A stretch of 64,000 nucleotides of DNA from Candidatus Undinarchaeales archaeon (GTDB lineage Archaea > SpSt-1190 > JASMDC01), in contig JASMDC010000009.1 of NCBI GenBank assembly GCA_030753015.1, positions 37,758 through 101,757 on the forward strand, given 5' to 3'. The notes below the pieces were generated by a model that saw only the letters and a list, made by a program, of their open reading frames with translations, searched no databases and was not told where the DNA came from. The position numbers and the translations under genes are program-made. Shown in pieces: positions 1-8,637 of this stretch. The stretch's first letter is position 1, and every line of letters begins with the position of its first letter.

Positions 1-3000
1 GGACCCTGATCGATGCATTCTGTCGTGACCGGGAGCTCGTCGAACCCGTCGAAGCAGCACCAGCCCGTGTCCGAGGAGGCCGTCTGACACCGATCGAAGT
101 ACGGTGCAGCGAGGCCTCCGGCGGCAGGGACGCACTCATCGGTCCCGTTGGCCGACACCCTTGAGGAGTCCAGTGCCATGGTGACGTTGAACATCCGGGC
201 GCAGCAGGCCCGGACGCGGCGTCCCTGCTCGGGATCCTCGGCCTCGCAGGGAACGTTGGTGGTGTGCCACGTCAGGCCCTCCTCGCATACGCACACGCCG
301 GCCTGGGCTTGGCAGTGGGATGCGGACGCGCCATGGCACCGTCGGCATACAGAGGCGCAGTCCATCCCCGGGGTCGTGTAGGTGAGGCAGGCACCGTCCT
401 GGATGAACAGGCGTGCCGGGTCCACGGTCGCAAGGACGTCCACGACCTTCTTCGCCGCGTTCTGGTAGGCGTCGAGGTTGGCGATCTCGATGTTCAGGGG
501 CAGGGCCGTGGCGCGACACGTACCGCACTTACTTGGCGGGCATGCATCGGGATATTCCTCCGGTGTCACCACGATGGGTTCGGTAGGCCCGCCCCCGCCG
601 CATGAGCACGGGCTGTCGGCCACCACGGCAGTCCACCCCTCGTCGTAGCCGTCCACGTTGCGCTTGCAGTACACCTTGCCCACCATGTACTGTGTCCCCA
701 AGGGCTGTCCGAGGTCGAATCCCTGGCCGGAGTTCCATGCTATCGGCTTGTCCTCCGAGATCACCACGCAGGTGCTGGTGTCCTTGGACGCGATGTTGTT
801 CCGCCACGGGCACGGTTCCTTGGACAAGCAGAGCCTGACGACACCCTTCCTGCAGTATATCTCCAAGCTGTCGTCGCTACCCCGCGGTCCGCTGTCATGG
901 ATGAGGTGTTGGTCGATGAGCCCTACGTAGCCGTCGTCCCGGCCTGTACAGTTGAGCTCGACAGCGGGTTTGTCGCACGAGCATGGCTGGTCGGTGCCGT
1001 TCCCGGCGCCCCTTACTGCCGCGAGGAGCACATGCTTCCCTTCAGCGGGATCGATGTGGTTGTTCGCGACCGTAAAGACCTTGCCGTCCCAGGCGTAGAA
1101 CATCACCGTGGTCTTCTTCTTGACACGCCAGACGAACACCACGATGTCCCCTTCACCATTGCCGTCGAAGTCACCGACGAGCATATTGAGCGGTGGTCGC
1201 TTATCGCACTGTTTCTCGATAGTACCACAATCGGCGTCAAGGTCATTGGCCATACGGGCAGCTACCTGGCCGATGGCGTTGAGCCGGTCGAACTCGTCAA
1301 GGGTGAGATCGGCGTTAAGGTTGTCGGCGTTACGGCGCTCCACGGTGCCGCTCCAACTGTAGAAGACGGCCTCGCCCTTTGCAGAGTGCACGGCCAGCTC
1401 TGTCCGCCCGTCACCATTGAAGTCGCCCGCCGCCATCTTTGGGAAGGTCTTCGGGATGTAGAGAGGGATGAGTCGGCCAAATTCCGCGAATTCTGGTTCA
1501 TATATTATGGTGTCCCCGGGGCTGGACGGACCCAACGTGCAGGGGGAGAAGGGCCAAGAGCGTGGGGGGCACGAGCGCGTGGAATAACGTGCGTCCCACA
1601 CGAGATAGCTGCGTTTGTGCTCCTCCAGCTCCCATCGCTTCCCGTCGCCGCCCTTGGGTGTGATGATCCCGTTCCACCGATAGAACCGTATGTGGTCCCT
1701 CTTTACGACCACGGCCAGTTCGTCTCGGCCGTCCCCATCGAAGTCCCCAGCAGTCGTACCATGATAGATATCATCCCCTTCGATTTGGAGACGTGGTCCG
1801 TCGCGGGCCTTGACCTCACCCTTCCACCGGTAGAAGAACACATGGTCGTCGGTGTTGTAGTTGATGGCCAGCTCGTCAGTGCCGTCGCCGTCGAAGTCAC
1901 CCGCGGCCGTCCATATGATATGGGGGTCGCCCCAGCCCATGCCGTCCAGATGCTCCCCTGAGCGCTCGTGGAAGGTGCCGTCCCAGCGGTAGAACCAGAT
2001 GTTGTCATCTGTCTCGAAGTTGATGGCGAGCTCGTCGCGGCCGTCACCGTCCACGTCGATGGCGGTCATACCGGTGATCCGCGGCGTACCCCAGGTCATC
2101 GGATCGAGGTGACCTCCTCTCTTCTCGTGGACAGCCCCTGTGAACTTGTAGAACTTGACGTTGTCCGTTTCAAGAGGGATGAGTGCCATGGTGTCGCTCT
2201 TGTTATCGCTCTTCTTAGGCTGCTGGAGGTACGCCCGCCTAGGTCTCAGGAGCGATTGATCGAGGGTATCGAGCCAGGATGGTTCGGTCATCCCGCTCAT
2301 CTGTAACTGCTTTGGTTTGGGGTCCTTGAACACGGGCTTCCCGTTCACCTTCCATGTCTCGCAACAGAACTTACAGTCATAGGCAACGCCCGTTTCGCCC
2401 CGACCGGCGCAGGCCGTATCCCGACAGCCGAACCCACCATCGTTGTACCCCTTCGCCACCACGAGCCATGTACCGCAAGAGGGCATACACTTGCCGTTGT
2501 CCCAGCTACAGTGGGGCTTACGGCCGTTACACACCTCGGCGGTCTCGTGCTTGCACACGCCTTTGGTCTTATTACCATCGCCTGGACCGGGTGGCTCTTT
2601 CCCCTTACGACCAAAGCACTTCCCCACGGCGAATCCCTCGCAGTACTCCTTCCATGGGCCGTCACCGGAGAGGAGCACGCCTTCGGCCTTCACACGGAGA
2701 CCCGCCTTCCCGACGTCCTTGGGGACGGCGGGATCGGCCAGGATACCGATCAGCTTCTTCAGGCGGGTCTGGAACTCGGTGATGTTGAGGTCGGCCGACT
2801 TGAACGTGGCATTGATCAGGGCCTGGAGTTCCTCAATATCCTCTTTCAAAGGTTCGGTGGCCGTGCCGTTGGTCGTGCCATTACGCACCTTGCTCACCAT
2901 CTCGTCCATTGCCTTGACGAGCCCGGGGAGGAGGGTGAGGAGGTTATCCTCGAGATACGCGCGGAGCGAACCTACTTCCTTGGCGAGCTCGCACACGTTC

Positions 3001-3998
3001 GCTTTGGAGCCAAGAGTGCAGGCGTCGTTCACTGCACCCACCAGCCGGGTGCACTCATACACACGAACGGGTAGAGGGAGGCTTGCCCGCTGCAAGGTGC
3101 ACGACCCGCCGCTCCGGCAAGGGATGCCATCGCAGAGGGGGCAGGCGCCGAGGGAGCTGTTCTTTACACCGCTCCCGCACTTACCGGGGCATGCGGTCTT
3201 GGCCGCCTTCGCGCAGGCCGACGGGTCCAACGTTCCAGGACCCTTCCCGGGACCCTTTTCAGGACCTTTTCCCGTTCCATTTCCCTTTCCGGTGTCGTTG
3301 ACCGGATTCGCCAGAGCACCGCCGCACTGGGCGTATCCCTTGGCATCGAAGGCACCTTTGGTGCGCTCGCACACCTTGCAGTGCGCGTTCAGGGTGTCCT
3401 GGATGATCGCAAGATTGGTGACAAGAGCCATGTAGAACTCGTTGAACTGACCATAGACGTCCCGACTGGCCTCCAGGTATTCGACGATGTTGTCGAAATG
3501 CCGTGACTCACACTTGAGCTTAGACATGTCCAGTGGTTCCACCTTGCCCTCGACGTTCACGCTGCCGGTAAAGGTGAACGGTGGGATGAGCCCGCACATG
3601 TCCGGCGAGATACACTTATCGCCGCCCCCCTTTCTCTTCTTGCAGTTGCAATGGTGCGTGGGCAGCGTCTGGCGCCAATCGTCGTAGTCGCCGTACCGGC
3701 ACTGTCCCGGCGACACCTGTTTGCCGCAGCACCACCGCTTGCCATCGCGAAGTCTGCATCCCCCCTCGAGGTGGTCACCGAACTCTTGCAGCCCTGAACC
3801 GTTCTCCACGTTGCACACGTTGCACCGGGGCCCGTCGTATTGTAATACGGGGCCATTGTACCCGTTGTTCGTGCTGCACACTTGGTTGCAGTCCTCACCG
3901 TTGGTGGCGACCCACTCGGTGCCCCCCGCCGCTACGCTCAAGGACGTGGAGAGCGCTAGCGCAATAACTATCGCTAGCAGGGCGTGGAGACCTTTCAT
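1..3998 (-). CDS. Secreted Cys-rich protein with FG-GAP/VCBS repeats (partial, C-terminus off the window)
   Basis: An open frame of 1332 codons runs from an ATG at 3998 to the left edge without a stop. The first ~25 residues (MKGLHALLAIVIALALS...) are a Sec-type signal peptide. Then come Cys-rich segments with CxxC pairs, a Gly/Lys/Pro-rich low-complexity linker near residues 235-255, and a central block of five FG-GAP/VCBS-like repeats. The repeats have cores such as DFDGDGTDELAINY near residues 646, 698, 750, 858 and 943, followed by FYRW-type strands. DxDGDGxxE loops of this kind bind calcium in beta-propellers of integrin and lectin type. More Cys-rich sequence follows. The protein is probably exported and surface-located; ligand unknown. 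Cysteine density resembles the giant protein at 19676-28147. The frame was checked at several points (near 900, 1500 and 2030). The C-terminal anchor, if any, is outside the window. Confidence 0.88.
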   Translation of the reverse strand, partial: MKGLHALLAIVIALALSTSLSVAAGGTEWVATNGEDCNQVCSTNNGYNGPVLQYDGPRCNVCNVENGSGLQEFGDHLEGGCRLRDGKRWCCGKQVSPGQCRYGDYDDWRQTLPTHHCNCKKRKGGGDKCISPDMCGLIPPFTFTGSVNVEGKVEPLDMSKLKCESRHFDNIVEYLEASRDVYGQFNEFYMALVTNLAIIQDTLNAHCKVCERTKGAFDAKGYAQCGGALANPVNDTGKGNGTGKGPEKGPGKGPGTLDPSACAKAAKTACPGKCGSGVKNSSLGACPLCDGIPCRSGGSCTLQRASLPLPVRVYECTRLVGAVNDACTLGSKANVCELAKEVGSLRAYLEDNLLTLLPGLVKAMDEMVSKVRNGTTNGTATEPLKEDIEELQALINATFKSADLNITEFQTRLKKLIGILADPAVPKDVGKAGLRVKAEGVLLSGDGPWKEYCEGFAVGKCFGRKGKEPPGPGDGNKTKGVCKHETAEVCNGRKPHCSWDNGKCMPSCGTWLVVAKGYNDGGFGCRDTACAGRGETGVAYDCKFCCETWKVNGKPVFKDPKPKQLQMSGMTEPSWLDTLDQSLLRPRRAYLQQPKKSDNKSDTMALIPLETDNVKFYKFTGAVHEKRGGHLDPMTWGTPRITGMTAIDVDGDGRDELAINFETDDNIWFYRWDGTFHERSGEHLDGMGWGDPHIIWTAAGDFDGDGTDELAINYNTDDHVFFYRWKGEVKARDGPRLQIEGDDIYHGTTAGDFDGDGRDELAVVVKRDHIRFYRWNGIITPKGGDGKRWELEEHKRSYLVWDARYSTRSCPPRSWPFSPCTLGPSSPGDTIIYEPEFAEFGRLIPLYIPKTFPKMAAGDFNGDGRTELAVHSAKGEAVFYSWSGTVERRNADNLNADLTLDEFDRLNAIGQVAARMANDLDADCGTIEKQCDKRPPLNMLVGDFDGNGEGDIVVFVWRVKKKTTVMFYAWDGKVFTVANNHIDPAEGKHVLLAAVRGAGNGTDQPCSCDKPAVELNCTGRDDGYVGLIDQHLIHDSGPRGSDDSLEIYCRKGVVRLCLSKEPCPWRNNIASKDTSTCVVISEDKPIAWNSGQGFDLGQPLGTQYMVGKVYCKRNVDGYDEGWTAVVADSPCSCGGGGPTEPIVVTPEEYPDACPPSKCGTCRATALPLNIEIANLDAYQNAAKKVVDVLATVDPARLFIQDGACLTYTTPGMDCASVCRRCHGASASHCQAQAGVCVCEEGLTWHTTNVPCEAEDPEQGRRVRACCARMFNVTMALDSSRVSANGTDECVPAAGGLAAPYFDRCQTASSDTGWCCFDGFDELPVTTECIDQG

Positions 3999-4060
3999 CG
4001 CTGACACTGGTGATACGACCCTCCTATGAGTGGTCCCATTTTGGTTCTGTATCGTCCCAG

Positions 4061-4070
4061 TTTTATATAA
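4061..4070 (-). promoter_or_regulatory. TATA box of the FG-GAP secreted protein gene
   Basis: On the minus strand this reads TTATATAAAA, a good archaeal TATA box, 63 bases before the ATG at 3998, implying a 5' leader of roughly 35-40 bases. The remaining bases between 3999 and 4234 show no further gene. Confidence 0.6.
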
Positions 4071-4397
4071 TGTTCTTGGAACGCCTGTGGGACGCGTGAA
4101 ACGCCCGTTGTTCTTTCGAGGCTAGGGAATGGGGGCGCTCCGCCCTTACTGGTCAGATTGGGCGGTTCTATCGGCAGGATGAACGCTCGGGAGCAGATAA
4201 CATGGTGTAGTTTTTACAGGAGCAGGGGGTGCGCTCAGCCTACGACCAGCACGATACCAATGACCGTGGTCACGACACCGCCGAGCATCCTCAGGCTCGC
4301 TGCCTCGCCCAGGGCGATCGATATCAATGCCGTGAGGATGGGGCTGGATGCTGTGATGGAGGAGATCACGCCACCATCGGCGAGCTCGAGGCCCTTG

Positions 4398-4405
4398 TAC
4401 GTGAG
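4398..4405. repeat. Target-site duplication, left copy (TACGTGAG)
   Basis: Eight bases identical to 5979-5986, flanking the IS66-like element on its left. Together the copies explain the split EamA frame. Confidence 0.92.
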
Positions 4406-4420
4406 GTACTTGTTAAGCTG
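4406..4420 (+). repeat. IS66-like element, left terminal inverted repeat
   Basis: GTACTTGTTAAGCTG at the left end. The transposase stop codon (TAA, 4413-4415 on the minus strand) lies within the repeat. Confidence 0.88.
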
Positions 4421-5924
4421 CCCGCATGCATAGCTCCCTGCTGAGCAGCTCTTTCAGTTCCCCGTACACGTTCTTTCCCTGGAATCTCCACGTAGCGACC
4501 AAGGACGCGATGTACTGGTAGTTCTCGGCGCCTTCATCAGAGCGGAAGCATCCTATGATCTTGCGCCACAGCACACATTCGCGGATGGCCTGCTCGCCGA
4601 GATTGTTCGTCGGCTCCATGCCCGGATGGGCGACGCATGTGTACCAGCTCCCCAATCCGTTACGGATGTACGTCACCGGGACATGAAGCTCCTTGTACTT
4701 TTCGAACTTGCACACGAGCTCCTCCATCTCCTGCTCCCAGACCGCCTTCTGGCGGAGCCGCTCCTCCATCGGAGGATCCTTGTCCAGGAACCGTCTCAAC
4801 TTCTTGAACTTCTGATGGATCCGCTTGCTTAGCAACTTTCCCTGCTTGGATACGCCCTTCACATCATCCACCTTCCGAAGGAGGTGGGCCCAGCATCTCT
4901 GTAGTTGGAGGAAGATGTTGTATGACTTCCACCCGTCCGTCACGCCGATGCCGTTAGGTATCTTGCCAAGGATCTCCGCAACCACTTTCGCGCCCCGCGA
5001 GTCCCTGAGAGCGAAGAGCACATGGCCGTCGGGGTCGCGGAATATCCAGAGCCACCACCTCTTCCCGAGGACCGAGAAGCTGGTCTCGTCGACGTACTTG
5101 TACGGCGCTTGGGCGATCAGTTGCCTGGTTCTCTCGTACTCTCCCTTGCACGCCTCGCCCACCCGGCGCAGGACGTTGTGGACGGTGGTCGCAGTGATCG
5201 GGAAGCCGTGGACGGACTGGATGTGCTCTGCCGCCTTGCGCAGAACCCCGCGCAGTGCGTATGTGAGCATGACGATGTTGAGGATGACGTTCAGGCCAAG
5301 CTGCCCCTTCTGCGGGCACTCGGGATGGGCGGCCGTGAACTCGTGCCCGCAGTCACTGCACTTGTACTTGTTGCACTCGTACGCGGTGACGATGGGCTCC
5401 GAGGGCGTCTCGATGTCCTCGCGGACCTTCACCTCACTCTCGCCTTCAAGTTCTTCGATGTTCCCTGAACCGCAGTGAGTGCAGTGATCCGACTCCACAG
5501 GTACGTGCCGGTTCGGCACGGGCGTGGGCCGTGTGGCCCCAGGATGGCCCTTGGGTGCCCCCCTCTTCTTGGGACCTTTGGAGCGGTCCACCTCCTTCTT
5601 GGGCTTGATCCTCTGCTGGGATGGGGGCGTGTTGGGGTTCTTGTAGAAACAGAGTTCTCTCTTGAGCTCGGTGATCTGCTTCCTGAGCGCCGGGATCTCA
5701 GCGTTCTCTGCCAGAAGGCTCTCAACGGTGAATTCAAGTTCCTCGATCCGGCTGTCCTTCTTGGCGTCAGACGCTTGAAGGGATTCAACTGTAGACTGAA
5801 GCGACTCCACAAGATGGGTCAGCAGTTCAACCTTCGATTCAAGGTTGGCGGATCCAGTGGCAAGGGGGAGAATGTCCTGTGTGTTGCATGCGCCTGGGGG
5901 TGGCACGAAGAAGTGAGAGGACAA
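4413..5924 (-). CDS. IS66 family transposase
   Basis: 503 residues, DDE-type transposase. The first ~110 residues are a leucine-rich coiled coil (ESLQSTVESLQ..., ELKRELCFYKNPNTPPS), as in IS66 TnpC. A zinc-ribbon follows near residues 150-200 (CTHCGSGN, CSDCGHEF). The catalytic core carries the expected acidic residues in YKYVDETSFSVLGKRWWLW, GVTDGWKSYN and TNNLGEQAIRECV. The start at 5924 is TTG (SSHFFVPPPG...); a GTG six codons later is possible and no ATG fits. Full length, so possibly active. It sits in an EamA transporter gene in the same direction as the host gene. Confidence 0.93.
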   Translation of the reverse strand: MSSHFFVPPPGACNTQDILPLATGSANLESKVELLTHLVESLQSTVESLQASDAKKDSRIEELEFTVESLLAENAEIPALRKQITELKRELCFYKNPNTPPSQQRIKPKKEVDRSKGPKKRGAPKGHPGATRPTPVPNRHVPVESDHCTHCGSGNIEELEGESEVKVREDIETPSEPIVTAYECNKYKCSDCGHEFTAAHPECPQKGQLGLNVILNIVMLTYALRGVLRKAAEHIQSVHGFPITATTVHNVLRRVGEACKGEYERTRQLIAQAPYKYVDETSFSVLGKRWWLWIFRDPDGHVLFALRDSRGAKVVAEILGKIPNGIGVTDGWKSYNIFLQLQRCWAHLLRKVDDVKGVSKQGKLLSKRIHQKFKKLRRFLDKDPPMEERLRQKAVWEQEMEELVCKFEKYKELHVPVTYIRNGLGSWYTCVAHPGMEPTNNLGEQAIRECVLWRKIIGCFRSDEGAENYQYIASLVATWRFQGKNVYGELKELLSRELCMRAA

Positions 5925-5963
5925 TCATCGTTTTTCTCAGTTTGCTACGCGGGAAGTGCCGCC

Positions 5964-5978
5964 AAGCTTAACAAATAC
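5964..5978 (-). repeat. IS66-like element, right terminal inverted repeat
   Basis: On the minus strand this reads GTATTTGTTAAGCTT, pairing with the left repeat at 13 of 15 bases. Confidence 0.88.
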
Positions 5979-5986
5979 TACGTGAG
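5979..5986. repeat. Target-site duplication, right copy (TACGTGAG)
   Basis: Eight bases identical to 4398-4405, directly outside the right terminal repeat of the IS66-like element. Confidence 0.92.
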
Positions 5987-6875
5987 TATCGAACCGAAGA
6001 CGGAGCCCACGACACCGCCGATGCTGAGCAGGGCAACACGGCGACCGCTCAGGAGAGACATGTTCGATCGCATGTTCCTCGTCATGGCATTGATGACCAT
6101 CATGAAGACGAATCCTCCTGTCAAGCGGTAGAGATTGAGGATCTCAGGGCGTACCGCGTCAACAACCGTTTTGAAAATGGAGATGCCGACCGCCCAGCAT
6201 AATGCGGCACCCAGGGAGAGGGCGATGCCCATGCCATAATTTGAATGCATAAAAGCGTCTTTCGTCAGGACAGAGGTCGTGGCACGCAGGCGTTTGAGCG
6301 TGTAGGCTGGACGCAGGGCACGCCCGAGACCGAATCCGTATCGCTGGTGATCTTCCGAAGGCTTGTAGATGGCCCCCTCCTCGCTGCGGGACGTGGACAC
6401 CAGGTAGATACCCATCATCACAAGGGTGATCCCAATGAGGGTCCGCACAACGATGGACTCTCCCAGGATGAGCATGACGAAGAGCGGGTACACTGAGCTG
6501 ATGCTCACCGCTCTGGACACACCGATGGCGCTGATCGCTCGAATGAGGAGGGTGTCGGCGATGGCGAGGTTCACCACACCACCAGCGAGGATGAGGGCTA
6601 CATGTGTGTCGCTGACGGCCAGCACCTCACTGGCGAACGGTGCCATTGCAACGATAAGTGTGAGCACAGTGAGGGGGGCAGCCAAACGCACAAGGCTGGC
6701 GAAGGGTGATGGTAGGTCCTTTGCACCCCGCTCGAAGAATACAGGGCACATAGCGAAGCACAGAGCTGCCCCGAACGCGTAGAAGATTCCCTCGTTCAGT
6801 GACATTGTCCTGCCTCGCGGGGGATGGCACACATTCCACGCTTCTTAAGGATTGAGTTGGGGTATAAGGACGGGA

Positions 6876-8531
6876 TTATGCTCCCGAGTAGAGCACATCG
6901 CCAGCTTGCTCGCCGAGCTCGTCCCGGCCGTCATGGTTGTCGTAGGCGACCTTACCGTTGACGAGCACGTAGTCGATGCCCTCGGGATGCTGACACGGAT
7001 CCTCGAAAGTGGCATTGTCCTTGAGGTCCTGGTAATCGAAGACCGTGATGTCGGCGCGTTTGCCCACCTCGATCGAACCGCGCTCGTCGTCGATGCCTAG
7101 CGCCTGTGCCGGCCGGTAGGTCATCATCTGGACCGCCTCGGGCAGGGTGAGAACGCCCTCGTCCCGGGCGTACTTCGCAAGCACCCGGGGGAAGCTACCA
7201 TAGAGACGCGGGTGGGGCTTGCCCATGACAAGCCCGTCCGTGGACACGGTCTGGTAGGGGAGCTGCAGGAATCTCGACTTGTTCTCCTCGCTCATGGAGT
7301 GGGCGATCATGGAGACCCCCATCTCCTCGTTCTGGAGGAGGTCGAACACGTGGTGGAACGCTTTGCGGGACGTGGGATCGATGCCCTTCTCACGGCAGAT
7401 CTCGGCGATCGACTTGCCCACGTCGCCCTGGTACGGGCTGCCGTCGCTCACCGAGGAGACGTAGATGCCCTCCCAGCCCCCGTTGGAGAACTTGTAGAAG
7501 TTATCCCAGTCGCACGGTCCCTGGGCCAACATGTCATCGATCATTTGCTCCCGCTCCAGGGGATTGGCGAGCCGGACCAGGGTGGCATCGGTCCCGCCGT
7601 CGTGGACCCATGGTGGCAGGACCGCGCCGAGCATTGTGGAGCCGGCGGTGTAGGGATACATGTCGCTTGTGACGTTCATCCCTTCATCACGGTAGGAATC
7701 GATGAGCTTGATCATCTCGTCGGCCTTGGCCCAGTTGTCGCTGCCTGCAGCCTTGAGATGGGAGATGTGTACGTGGACGCCGGTCTTCTTACCGACCTCC
7801 AGCACTTCCTTGAGCGATTCCACAACGTAATCGCTCTCGTTGCGGATGTGGACCATGAAGATGCCGTCGTGCTCGGCCACGGTGGAGCACAGTGCCTCCA
7901 CCTCGGGGGAGTCTGCATAGCACGCAGGCGGATAGATGAGACCCGAGGATAGCCCATAGGCCCCCTCCTCCATGGACGATTCGAGCACATCCTTCATTCG
8001 GACGAGCTCGGCGTCGGTGGGGGCATGGTCTCCTGCGCCCATCACGTGCTCACGCAGGGTGGAGTGACCCACCAGGGAGGCCACGTTGGTAGCGGTGTGG
8101 GCGTCGACCCTGTCGAGGTACTCCCCCATGGTATTCCAGTCCCAATCTGCGGGATCGAGGGCGCCGTCCACTCCGCCGAGCTTGCGGGCGAGTTCCTCCT
8201 TGTCTGCATCTCGTACGGGTACTACGGAGAGGCCGTCCTGGCCGGTTACCTGGGTCGTGACGCCCTGCTTGATCTTGGGTACATCGCCGCGGTTCAGCCC
8301 TTCGGGAGTAGGCTCGAACACCGCGAGGTCCGCGTGTGCGTGCATGTCGATGAACCCGGGGGCGACGTATTCCCCGTCGAGCTGGATCACCCGGTCCGCG
8401 GACTGGCCGTCCAGGTCGCCGATGGCGGTGATGACGCCGTCCTTGACAGCGATGTCAGCACTATAAGGATCGCCGCCGCGCCCGTCAACGACGGTACCGT
8501 CGCGAATGATCAGGTCGTAATCAGGATCCAT
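6876..8531 (-). CDS. N-acyl-D-amino-acid deacylase (D-aminoacylase family amidohydrolase)
   Basis: 551 residues from ATG 8531 (MDPDYDLIIRDGTVVDG). Amidohydrolase-superfamily enzymes of this type hydrolyse N-acyl-D-amino acids or related dipeptides using metal. Visible: the N-terminal beta-sandwich strand, the metal motif FIDMHAHAD (HAH at 64-66), MVHIRNESD, HISHLKAAGSDN and a late STDG aspartate, then a C-terminal GSIEVGKRADITVFD sandwich strand. Length fits the family. A longer frame reaches 8591 but crosses the TATA box at 8564-8571; the ATG at 8531 is about 33 bases from that box and is preferred. It is divergent from the ParB-like gene, and an operator-like palindrome lies between the two promoters. 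Likely role: use of D-amino-acid peptides such as bacterial wall fragments (inference). Confidence 0.88.
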   Translation of the reverse strand: MDPDYDLIIRDGTVVDGRGGDPYSADIAVKDGVITAIGDLDGQSADRVIQLDGEYVAPGFIDMHAHADLAVFEPTPEGLNRGDVPKIKQGVTTQVTGQDGLSVVPVRDADKEELARKLGGVDGALDPADWDWNTMGEYLDRVDAHTATNVASLVGHSTLREHVMGAGDHAPTDAELVRMKDVLESSMEEGAYGLSSGLIYPPACYADSPEVEALCSTVAEHDGIFMVHIRNESDYVVESLKEVLEVGKKTGVHVHISHLKAAGSDNWAKADEMIKLIDSYRDEGMNVTSDMYPYTAGSTMLGAVLPPWVHDGGTDATLVRLANPLEREQMIDDMLAQGPCDWDNFYKFSNGGWEGIYVSSVSDGSPYQGDVGKSIAEICREKGIDPTSRKAFHHVFDLLQNEEMGVSMIAHSMSEENKSRFLQLPYQTVSTDGLVMGKPHPRLYGSFPRVLAKYARDEGVLTLPEAVQMMTYRPAQALGIDDERGSIEVGKRADITVFDYQDLKDNATFEDPCQHPEGIDYVLVNGKVAYDNHDGRDELGEQAGDVLYSGA

Positions 8532-8563
8532 CCTATTGTCCTGGGATATTATGGGGGGAGCGG

Positions 8564-8571
8564 TATATAAA
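8564..8571 (-). promoter_or_regulatory. TATA box of the D-aminoacylase gene
   Basis: TTTATATA on the minus strand, preceded by AACAAAAAGGGAAGG. Nearly the same block (AACAAAAGGGAACC then TTTATTA) precedes the peptidase gene at 49652. About 33 bases from the ATG, so a leaderless or near-leaderless mRNA is expected. Confidence 0.7.
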
Positions 8572-8583
8572 CCTTCCCTTTTT

Positions 8584-8605
8584 GTTACCACTCTGGAGGA
8601 GTAAC
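8584..8605. promoter_or_regulatory. 22-bp palindromic operator candidate between divergent promoters
   Basis: GTTACC-N10-AGTAAC. It lies between the TATA box of the D-aminoacylase gene (minus) and the TATA box ATATATATA (8606-8614) of the ParB-like gene (plus), abutting the latter. A copy with perfect 6-bp arms is at 9662-9683 in the same position relative to a TATA box, and a weaker one is at 49699-49721. Position next to the BRE/TATA suggests an activator or repressor site. Confidence 0.6.
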
Positions 8606-8637
8606 ATATATATATGAGTTCTGACTACTATACTCCG

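Larger units (their letters stand above)
4406..5978 (-). mobile_element. IS66-family insertion sequence, complete, 1573 bp
   Basis: The element encodes one IS66-type transposase and is bounded by terminal inverted repeats: left GTACTTGTTAAGCTG, right (reverse complement) GTATTTGTTAAGCTT, 13 of 15 matching. The 8-bp sequence TACGTGAG is present directly outside both ends, matching the 8-bp duplications typical of IS66. No TnpB (orf2) accessory gene is visible, so this is a single-gene form. It lies inside an EamA transporter gene. Confidence 0.93.
4235..6805 (-). pseudogene. EamA/DMT-family transporter, disrupted by an IS66-like insertion
   Basis: The N-terminal part (6805 to 5979) encodes hydrophobic segments of an EamA drug/metabolite transporter, starting MSLNEGIFYAFGAALCFA. 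It is cut after ...VVGSVFGSILT by a stop in the inserted element. The missing C-terminus lies at 4397 to 4235 in the same reading sense (YKGLELADGGVISSITASS ... IGIVLVVG, then TGA). Removing the element (4406-5978) and one 8-bp duplicate restores one uninterrupted frame of about 330 residues with two EamA repeats, the usual family size. The flanking halves carry no other lesion, so the insertion looks recent. An in-frame ATG at 6832 also exists, but 6805 fits the start of the first membrane helix. EamA proteins export amino acids or other metabolites; the substrate is unknown. Confidence 0.9.

Noticed and set aside
897..1961. Plus-strand open frame of 354 codons
   Set aside because: Antisense to the FG-GAP protein, which has a signal peptide and clear calcium-loop repeats on the minus strand.
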